DNA of 64,000 nt, taken from the NCBI RefSeq assembly GCF_958295425.1, contig NC_081151.1, forward strand, positions 9,064,618 through 9,128,617, read 5' to 3'. The stretch is from Solea solea (taxonomy: Eukaryota > Chordata > Actinopteri > Pleuronectiformes > Soleidae). Positions 47,151 through 64,000 of this stretch are shown piece by piece (position 1 is the stretch's first letter; every line of letters starts with the position of its first letter). A program made the translations under genes and the position numbers. The notes under the pieces were generated by a model. The model was not told where the DNA came from and did not search any database. It saw nothing but the letters and a program-made list of their open reading frames with translations.

Positions 47151-49419
47151 ACTGCAGTAACTGCCGTAACTGCAGCCTTACACGTCGCTCTTACGGCCCA
47201 TGCCTCAGTTTGCACTTTCTGTCATCCAAAATGTTGTTCACTTCGACCAGAAATCTTCCAACTCACATTTCTGTCGACCCACAGCATCAACATTTCCAGT
47301 GGATTCTTACACTGACCATTACCCTTCACTGGCACTGGACATGGAAAGACTCATTTAGGTTTGTCAGTGCAGACTGAGAAAAAAAACCCCAAATTAGGTT
47401 TCTCTTATTTGCGATTTTTATACCATTTAAACAATGTCCAAAGAGTAGGCACACATCTCAAGTTTACAATAGTCTCAGTGACTTAACAACATGTCTCAAC
47501 TTACTTAACAGTGAACATTGTGGCACTGATGCCCAGTAAGGCTTAAACCCACACATACATACTGTATGACGCTCAGCTGTGGGTTTTATAACGAGCTGTG
47601 TTCATTCACTACTTGAACAACGCTTTGAAAGCCTCAACACTGCGTCTCATTGTGCAGATAATCTTTGCAGCCGAGTGAAATGTGGCCATTGTCTTGTTGT
47701 TGAGACGCTGAATGAACTCCGTTATTCAACACAAGCAAAATATTGTAACTATTCAGAGAACGACAGCCATAAGGAGGATTGCTGTCCGAGCTGCTCCAGT
47801 AAACACAGCGCTGACGTTTATATGAATCTAAACGGCAGACAATCGGGGAAGATCCTCGGTGGTTCGCGTCATTGATAATAGTTTTATTTCATAGTTGTGT
47901 TGGGTCATCGCGAGTACGGCTTCAGTGGGATGGCTGTGGGTTGGTTGACCTTGTATTGTGGCCTGTCAATGATCTGAGTGTTAAGGGACCCAACCACTTC
48001 AATTTAAACAGGCTGGCCTTGTCTTGAATCGCAAACGGAGTGATTTATGCGTTCCACAGGGTTGAATAATGAAGACAAAGACAGAAATAATAACCGGTTC
48101 TGTGTCTGAGTGTCCTGCTCCCACCCCTACCTTTCCCCAAGCACATCGGGGAACTACGGTGGCCCCTGCGTGACAGAAAAGGATGTAAATATCCGTTGCT
48201 CTTCCACTCTCTCTGCAATTTCATCTTCCTTTTCTGTTGGTCTATGCATCACGTTCACGTGAACAACACCGTTCGCTTGTATTGTTAGTTTCTGTGTCAC
48301 GATGCGAGGCGCAAAAATTGATGCGAGACGCTTATGCAAACATACTTACAGGTCGTATTTAATACATTTCTGCTCGTAAACCCTCATAAATGTCACACTG
48401 GACCCTTAAGCACACTCTTCAAGAACGCAAATGATATGAGATCAGTTGGTTACCATTTAGTGTTAATGTTTAATATTGAACTGCACTTCGTTTCATTGTT
48501 CCGCGTTTTATTTTTAAAGTCATTTTTGAGAGTAAACTTAGCATTTTTGACTTTTAATATTATTATTTAAGATTACAGGACCCATCTTTGGAATACAGCG
48601 ATTGACAGATGAATCGATAATAACATGTTATTTTTGAAAACATGTCATTTTTTAGTTGTTACTCAGTAGATATTGTATAAAATGTCCAATATTGGTGGAT
48701 GGATTGGTGCTGGATTTCCGGTTGATAAATTAAATGGATTTTTCAAGCTCCACAGTCAATTTAAATCAGTGCTTTCAATTGAATTAATTCACACTTGTTA
48801 TTATCTGTCGCACGACATCAGACTGCACATCATGTCCGTTTCCCAGGCCTCATTGACGGTCTCCTGGTTAATCCATCAGTGCCGCTGTGTGACCCTGACA
48901 TGTCTGTCCTTTTAATTTAGTTAGTTAACTTGACTATAAATGGCTGAGTATCTAATTGTGGCTCCCAGCTCTGTGTGTGTGTGTTATTATAGATGATTAA
49001 CACTCATGCACACACACACACACACACAGCATCAGTATAAAGGCCTTCATTTCACTAAATTAATTTCCAGTTGAGGCTGACAGTTGTGACTAATGGGTTA
49101 GCGCTGACTCTGTCCTGCTGCTTCTTTCTTTTAGATAGCACGGGCTTCTTCACTTCCTGGTGGGAATGGCCTCTGCTGCAGCTTTGGGAAATCAAATGCA
49201 GCACATTTGGCCCGACATCAAAGTCCAATTTCAGACACATCTTGAGCCAGTCAAGATGTGGAGTTTCAGGATGATGATGATGGCTGTGCTCATCGAGTCT
49301 GACCACACTTTCCCGTCATCTCTGCCTTGGGCTGTTCACACACACACAACTAGGGCTGAATGTTGATTCCAATTTTTATATATGGTATCAATAATTATCT
49401 GGATTTACCAGTTTTATTA

Positions 49420-49592
49420 AATGATTGGGGCTCGAACCTGTGTGTGGGGGTTCTCCGGCTTCCTCCCACGGTCCAAAAACATGCAATATGGGGATTAAGT
49501 AAATTGGACACTCTAAATTATGAGTTATGTTAGCTGAGATTGGCACAGCGCCCCCCTGTGACAGGATAAAGCAGTAGAAAATGGATGGATGG
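49420..49592 (+). mobile_element. L2-like LINE 3' tail, internally deleted
   Basis: It matches the 11438-11935 element: GGTTCTCCGGCTTCCTCCC, GTCCAAAAACATGCAATATG, GGACACTCTAAATT, then AGCTGAGATTGGC and a tail AGAAAATGGATGGATGG. The middle section present in the other copy is missing. Confidence 0.6.
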
Positions 49593-50891
49593 AAGGAATA
49601 CCCAGCCCTAGTTAGTTTTGACACATCAAGTGGCTACTATGCATCTTCTTTCGTTTGGGTATGATGTTCAAAATGTCTCTAGCAGCCACGTCACTGTGCT
49701 GTAGTTGTGCCACAGGTTTGCAAGGATTAGAAGACTCAGACCCACATCTCTGTGTCTAAAATGATGAAATGCAGGGAAACTCTGTCTCGACATTTTTACA
49801 CGATCCCTAGAGTTTGTGTAAGTGTAATTTAATCCCAGAAGACAAGTCTGATCTGAAAGCCAGTGACAAATGCTGATGAATTTCTTGTTGCGTTGCATAG
49901 TATTGGAGATGTTTCTTTTCTCTCAAATTCTCTTGCACCTTTGCAGCAATTTGAAAAATATGTAGATATCAAAGAGAAACCATTTATATAAAAACAATAA
50001 CAAGGTTATAGGCTGAATTCTGTGGTTTCCTCGTCCATTTTACATGAAAAACAGGTCGATTTTTATAATCCCCACAGAATTAAGACATCATTTGGTGGCA
50101 GTTAGAGAGAAATTCTACAATGAACAAAATCCACTTAATATTTGTAAGTTTAGTCCATATTTATACATGTGTATGTTTTGTTTAACCTTCCATTGTCAAT
50201 ACTGTTTATCGTGTAAGGTCTGCGGTGGGAGCTGGAGCCAATTTGATTAACTGTTTAATCAATAAATGATCTATAATGTGTCAGGTGTAATTCCAGATTC
50301 CATAGTGATGCCTTTAATATATGACAGAAACAGCCATGTATCAAAATTGTGATTTGCATATTTTTCTTTTTTGTGTATGTTTAAAGTGGTCACAAAAAGA
50401 TGGTAGATGTAAATATAAAAGTCATTTCTTTTAGAGAAGCTTCGCTCTTCCTGCTCCAGGTTGTGGTCTCAGCTTTTGTTGAGGCTTTTACTGTAATGGT
50501 GCCACTGGGCTTTTTTCTCCTTCTAGGTATTTTATGGTATTTATTGGCGGAATTGAATCACAGAGGTCGGTCCTCCGCTGTGGATCTCATCTTAGTTAGT
50601 TTGGTGTGGATTAAATAATGTATTGGGCTGCTGAATATGCTGTGCATATTTGATTTTTCACATTGCCTCCTATGGACATGTACAGAATATCAAATATATG
50701 GTACATTACAGGACAGACATGTTAATAATCAGTCTATAAATAATGATTGCACTTGTGTCAGATAATAAATATTTTCTCATCCAGAGTGAACTGTGTTTTT
50801 AAACCTTTTTATGAATGGAAAAAGACTAAAACAGTAAAAATCCATCTGACGTCCCGCTGTTGTTTTTGAAGAAAATTCTTTGAGGGTAGGG

Positions 50892-50945
50892 TCTTGGGCT
50901 AATCCCAGCAGTGGGTCCATCACAGGGCCACCAGACAGAACCCAC
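50892..50945 (-). mobile_element. L2-like tail fragment, antisense
   Basis: GGGCTAATCCCAGCAGTGG and GTCCATCACAGGGCCACC are the reverse complement of the part of the L2-like tail that lies between the CTCTAAATT and GGTAGAAAATGG motifs. Confidence 0.4.
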
Positions 50946-52873
50946 AAGGACCACGTGTTTTCTTCCTAGATATTTTTTCCTGCCTTATATTTTCTGTCGT
51001 CTGACAAGAACTGGACATACGACGCGAGTGCTGACCAAGAGCAGTGGTGCAGTTCCTAAAAATGGCCTAATTGGGTTTTTGTGTCCTGTAGCAATGGTGC
51101 CGTGTGCAACGGGCGACACATCTGTTTACACTTGTTTCTGATGTTAGCGTTTCTTGCTTGTAAACGTAATAGAGGCCTGAAGGAATTCGGTTTACTGTGT
51201 CGTTTGCCTTTGATCGTTTGGCTCCTTCGAGACCTGTCTCCGACTAAGAGGACATTTCAAAGGCATGGTTGGCACATAATGACTTTGTCTCCTTCAAGGT
51301 TACCTGTAAATGGTCAATTCACATTTTAAGTGAATGGCGTTAGGGCTTAAAATGTTTAAGTCATCATTCAGTCCATTACTTTATTTATTAGAGAAAAGAA
51401 ACACCCTGTACAGACCCACATCTAAGCAACTTCTATCTTCTGGTAAAGATACCATTTTTGATTGGTTTAATAGATTGACTGATCTGTGAACAGTTGTTTC
51501 AGCCCTTAATCAAATGAATTGAAACTCTGAATATCTTCTCGTCTCACTGGCACACTCATTATCATAACAAGATCAATCTTGTTACATGAATGTCCCTCGA
51601 CAGCAAAGAGGCACCACCTGTGGGTCAAGAAAACTGTACAGTGATAATGAATTAAACCCAGCCTTTTAGCTGGTTTAATAGCGCTACAATCCTCCCATCC
51701 GCCGCAGCGCTGGTGTTTTTCGCCCCCAAGCACCGTTTCTGTCAACAAGTTTCCAATTAGAATTTCTGAAGACAGCTGTCTGTTAATGCTGCTGATGAAA
51801 GGTGATGGCGTCGTCGGGGGCCTCTCTCCTCAGTCCTGCTCCACGCCAGCTCCTTCCAGGACTCAAAGGGAGAACAGTGAGCCAAAAATATACACGAGTT
51901 TAACTTTGAAGACATTAAGGCTCTTCTTAATTGGCAGAGCAGAGTCATCACACAAACTGGTTTAACGTCGCTTTAGTGAGGCTAAATGCTCCATTAGTCC
52001 TCTGCATGAGAGTCTGTGTAAAGGCAGAGAAGCATTTCTGTGCATTTTGACTGAATCTATAGACGAGTGGGTGGCTCCTTTTTTTTAATAAGCAACCAAA
52101 AATAAAGTGCCTGCCTCTTGTAAATGCAATAGCTGGGTGTACAGTGTGGTTATGCAGGGAGATGGAAAAGTAAAGTAAAGTTAATTATTTCAGTGCAAGC
52201 TTCATATTCTTCGGGCTGGGTGTCGCACCTTAAAAGCTTTTTTCATCAACTGAACATCCTCTGTATCACCTGGTATTGAAAAAGTGTTTTAAATCCATAT
52301 CAAATCTCTGTACTCCCATTTTGAAGCCCCTTAAATCGTGGTTTGACCGGCGCCGTGTTGACCTTTTTACGACGAGAAGTTCAGAGGTGTCGCCTGCAGT
52401 CAGACTCTCACTGGTGTCCACACATGTGCACCATACTTAATCATCTATTTTCCTCCAAATGGCCGCGTCATTTACAAAAGTGACACCATCCAGCCCTGAA
52501 ACTGGCAATTGAGACCATTAACACCTCAGAGAAAAATGTCCACTGATGTTATAAATCAACTTCTGGGGCTTCTTTATGCGATCAGCTCGGTCGCCGCCTT
52601 CACTCTGCACATTATCTCACAGCATCCATCACCGTGTACACATATTAGTCAGTGGTTACATTAGCTTTACTCTGCACCTTTGTCACATTATGTCCTCTGA
52701 TTAATTAGTGATGGGGGTTTGAAGTATCGTGTCTAATTTCAGTCTGGAAACTGTGACATAATGGAAGATTGAATCATCATTTTCCCAATGGAAATGGCTT
52801 TTGGAGCTATGACTTTACTTGGGTGCTAATTCCATCTCTGTGTTCCCTCTCTCCACCCCGCAGAGAGTAGAGA

Positions 52874-61104
<8,231 letters not shown>

Positions 61105-62500
61105 GCTCCAGTGAACCTCATCTCATGTCATTTCACTGGCTTTCCACCAGAGGGAGCCAGACTCCACATCTTTCCTCTCTCTCTCTCTCTTTCTCGCTCT
61201 CTCTCTCTCTCTTTTCTCTTATCCTGTGACTCTAATGGTCTCAAAAGCTCATCGACTGACTTCTTGACTCCCACTTACCATACACGCACTTACACACACA
61301 CACACACACACACACACAGGGATGGACGGCTGCTGAGTCAGAAAACAGACTCTCAAACCGGTGGATGTGTTTGAGGTGAGAGGAGGAGACTGACACGTCG
61401 TAAATGACTGCCATGGATGAAGTTGTGTAACTTGTATGTAGTGTAAATATGAAATGCTTGTTTACTTATCTCTTGTTTGTTTCATTTTATATTACTTTTG
61501 ATATTTTCGGGAGTATGTGGATTAAGGTTTTTTTGTTTTTTTTTGTTGTTGTTGTTTTTTTTTTTAACCCGAGGTTAAAGTTATTACAGATTAACGGCTC
61601 GTAGAGAAAACGTGTGAGGCTCACAGTTGGTAACAAATCATGACTAAACACTAATTGTAGGAATGCTCATAGTTAGACGCGGTGGACGGGGATATCGCAG
61701 ACATTTGTCCGCGAGTCCGCTGACCCTTTTTTACGAGGTGAATATGAAGAATCTCCTCTTCTCAAGGAATTTAGATGTACTATGACACCTGTTCTTGCCT
61801 TTTCATGTTTAGTAATATCTCTTATAATGTAAGGGAATGCCTTCATGCTTTCTACACACTAACTTAGAGCTTCATGGACTCAAACTTGTATTGCATCTGC
61901 ACTGATATTAAGTGCAATCATCACATCAGAGCTTCAGTCTATTCTTTTTTTCTTCTTTTTTTTAAATTGGCTTAAAGTAACCTTTCATTTAGCGTACTCT
62001 ACGGGAGGTAATTTCCTCCCCAGTTGCACCCATTGTTTGGCTTATTATACTGATGGAGTCTTTTTAAATGTGTGATTTATTATTGTGTGGCAGCAGGCTG
62101 TGTAAGAATCCTCTCCCTTCAGCGGTCCAACAAACTGCCACTTACAAAACGGAGAAAGAAGGACGCGCACCCGTGTTTGTCTCTCCATAATAACATGTTG
62201 TTCATGAGACCAAAAATGTTTATTTTCCTCTTTAACGTCTGAACGATTTCATAACTGTGTGTCTTCAAGTTCTCTTCCTGCCTGAAAAGGACCATTCCAG
62301 AACTAAACGCCATCCATGTGTGTGTGTGTATTTATGTTGCTTCTCGTGAGTGGAAAAGTGAACAAAATCGAGGTTTTGCATCACGTATTTACCCCCAATT
62401 CGGTAGGACACAAAATGACCTTTGGCCTTTTGCATTATTTATTGTCTCTGTCTCTTCTTGTACACTTCTGCTTTTCAAATAAACAATCTTGCCATCATCC
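61105..62500 (+). other. fyn: 3' UTR of fyn
   Basis: About 1.4 kb from the stop to the AATAAA at 62478. It contains a CT run (61174-61213), a CA run (61291-61318) and several T-rich tracts. Length and position fit a FYN 3' UTR. Confidence 0.65.
62478..62483 (+). terminator. Polyadenylation signal of fyn
   Basis: AATAAA about 1.37 kb after the fyn stop and before the promoter-like region of the next gene. Confidence 0.6.
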
Positions 62501-62849
62501 GCCTGTGATATAGCAACAATCGACACACGGTCTCACGACTGCTCATTTGAGAACATTCAGCAGCATATGTTTGTTTAATGGTTTCATTCTTTCATTGTGG
62601 CGTAAATGACTGTGGTGTCTGTGAGAGTGCTTGTGGTTTTTTTTTGGCTTTTCCTTCAGTCTGAACTTGACACAAACAACATGGTGGAACTGTGAGTAAA
62701 TGCAGGTGCCTGAGACCCAGTTGCAGACTATAAACGTCACACTTTTCTGCTCATGTAGTTTAACCTCCTCATATCCTACTTTGATATTTGTTTTATGTCC
62801 TTAATTTGAATTTAACTTTCCTGGCTGAGCAGGCACAGGCACCGCATTC

Positions 62850-62959
62850 TTGCGCCTGATTGGTTACAGCTTCAGTGTTTGGAAATTTGCATATAGCAGG
62901 CTTTTGCACACACACAAGCCCTGCACTGACAGGTGTGTAAAGAATCCAGCAGAGAACAG
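62850..62959 (+). promoter_or_regulatory. Promoter and noncoding exon of the last gene
   Basis: An inverted CCAAT box (GATTGG near 62859), an octamer-type ATTTGCAT (62885-62892) and a TATA-like CATATAGC follow one another. They precede a short exon ending AACAG|GTAGGAG at 62959/62960. It joins in the UTR to the acceptor at 63087. The start near 62915 is estimated. An octamer would suit immune-cell expression, but that is inference. Confidence 0.4.
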
Positions 62960-63120
62960 GTAGGAGATTGTTTCCCTCTCTCTCTCTCGCTCTCTTTCTC
63001 TCTCTCTTCATGTGGATCTTAAATAGCCTGTTTTGTATTTTGTATGATATTTTTCATGTTCCCTCTGCTTCTGTTTGTCTCCCACAGGACTGCCGGGTAC
63101 ACAGGAGTGCCCCGGTTAAA

Positions 63121-63497
63121 ATGGCAAAATCTGAAAAAGAACAAGTCTTTTCCAGTACACGTGAATGTGAAACTTCCCGTCAGCTTTGGGGCCCTGAAGT
63201 CACCGCAAACCAGATCTTTTATGCCAAACCACATAATGACAAAGTCACACCGAGCTGTTGCACAGATGTCGAATATCTCTGCCAGAGGCAACACAGAGGT
63301 GGACAAGCGAGGGCGGGCTGGCCGACCCGAGAGCTGCTGCACCGAACACAACCAGAGGATTTCCATCACCACAGAGACCTGAGAGGAGGATGCAGCTGCT
63401 GGGACTGTGGACTCAACCAGTGTGGAAGAGCAGAGCCTGCAAACAGAGACACAACTGGGTAACTGAGGAGAAAACTGTCATATATCTTTGTTTAACC

Positions 63498-63543
<46 letters not shown>

Positions 63544-63724
63544 TCTGTATAATCTGGATTTGCCTCAAGAATAAAAATACTATTTTTGGCACTCAGAGAG
63601 GAGTATGAATACAGTGCTCATCTTCAGAGTGATGAAGAGCTTGAGCCTCCACTGCCGCTGAGATCTGACGATGAATGGCAACATCACAGTCTTCGTCCTC
63701 ACCACTATGTGCACAGTAACTATG
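63121..63724 (+). CDS. traf3ip2: 5' part of a gene, probably traf3ip2 (Act1)
   Basis: Coding exons are 63121-63458 and 63597-63724, continuing past the window. The first follows an acceptor (TCCCACAG ending at 63087). ATG 63121 has a good context (AAAATGG). The frame MAKSEKEQVF... stays open to a GTAACT donor at 63459, and the phase there (two bases) fits the next exon, which starts at 63597 and ends ACTATG|GTAAGA. The second exon encodes an acidic, proline-containing stretch (SDEELEPPLPL) resembling the EEESEPPAP region near the N-terminus of human TRAF3IP2, where TRAF binding has been placed. In human, TRAF3IP2 is the same-strand neighbour just beyond the FYN 3' end, as here. TRAF3IP2 is the IL-17 receptor adaptor with SEFIR and U-box-like regions, none of which fall inside this window. 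The exon model is fairly good; the name rests mostly on synteny. Confidence 0.45.
63498..63542. repeat. Poly-A/(AT)n microsatellite
   Basis: An A tract runs into about 30 bp of AT repeats in the intron between the two traf3ip2-like exons. Confidence 0.9.
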
Positions 63725-64000
63725 GTAAGATGCCACATTTTTTATTTTATTGTAACAGTCATGGTGATTTTGACTTTGAAAATCACCATCACTTTATGTA
63801 AATATTTCAAAAACGGCAAACGAAACAAGGAAAAACATACAAATCTGCATTAGGCCTGACAGTTTCGAAACTTTCCACCACAAGTGTCCTCCTGTCTCCG
63901 AGGACAAAAGAGTCCCAAAATAGCACAGGGAGCAGAGGAGACGACATGAAGAAAGAAACAGTTCGAACAAAATAATGAAATAAATTCATTAGATCGAGCA

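Larger units (their letters stand above)
42943..52863 (+). other. fyn: Intron 1 of fyn
   Basis: A 9.9-kb intron bounded by GTAAGTTG and a CACCCCGCAG acceptor. It starts CpG-rich (to about 43050), then carries a tandem repeat array, an inverted-repeat element, L2 tail pieces and microsatellites (AC at 43287-43312, AT at 44854-44890, GT at 45214-45233). No coding exon is supportable. Frames such as 47579-47875 and 42893-43384 (minus) match no family I know. Confidence 0.6.

Noticed and set aside
47579..47875. 98-codon Cys-rich ORF in fyn intron 1
   Set aside because: The cysteines do not form a known finger spacing and there is no acceptor or donor framing it.
63044..63382. Alternative frame of the first traf3ip2-like coding exon
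   Set aside because: Its ATG lies in the intron, and it hits a stop before the donor whose phase matches the next exon; the 63121 frame fits both splice ends.

Overview
This is nuclear DNA from a ray-finned (teleost) fish. Genes have many short exons with GT..AG introns, the spacers are AT-rich, and the dispersed repeats look like those of teleost genomes (L2-type LINE 3' tails ending in ATGG repeats, small inverted-repeat DNA transposons, dinucleotide microsatellites). Five protein-coding genes are complete and readable, and a sixth runs off the right end. I rebuilt all exon structures by hand from splice signals, reading phase and similarity to remembered vertebrate proteins; no database search was run.

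Layout. 2,067-3,934 (+): a four-and-a-half-LIM protein, best match FHL5, with a CArG box upstream. 4,931-8,922 (+): a TGFBRAP1/VPS3-like endosomal tethering protein in 11 coding exons. 9.7-28.0 kb: a long spacer without a convincing gene. It holds an L2-like LINE tail with a nested insertion, an inverted-repeat element, other repeat fragments, a perfect 21-bp-stem palindrome and one exon-like ORF. 28,081-32,927 (+): col10a1 (type X collagen) with TATA box, noncoding exon, signal-peptide exon and one large exon for the triple helix and C1q domain. 35,875-38,640 (-): marcks in two coding exons with a GC-rich, CRE-containing promoter. 42,717-62,483 (+): fyn, with a GC-rich noncoding first exon carrying an upstream ORF, a 9.9-kb first intron rich in repeats, and 11 coding exons for a 537-residue Src-family kinase. 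62,850-end (+): the 5' end of a gene that synteny suggests is traf3ip2 (Act1).

Synteny. FHL5, COL10A1, MARCKS, FYN and TRAF3IP2 all lie on human 6q16-q22, so the window is a compacted and rearranged version of that segment. The TGFBRAP1-like gene is the odd one out: human TGFBRAP1 sits beside FHL2 on chromosome 2. The FHL5 + TGFBRAP1-like pair here mirrors that arrangement and may be a retained ohnolog pair.

The genes are not a pathway cluster. They cover muscle and cytoskeletal LIM scaffolding (fhl5), early-endosome tethering (tgfbrap1-like), hypertrophic-cartilage matrix (col10a1), membrane-actin and PIP2 regulation (marcks) and receptor-proximal tyrosine kinase signalling (fyn). No unusual multi-gene system is evident. 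The points most worth a second look are the possible ohnolog, the upstream ORF ending 25 nt before the fyn start, the absence of a FynT-type alternative exon, the altered MARCKS effector domain and the perfect palindrome.
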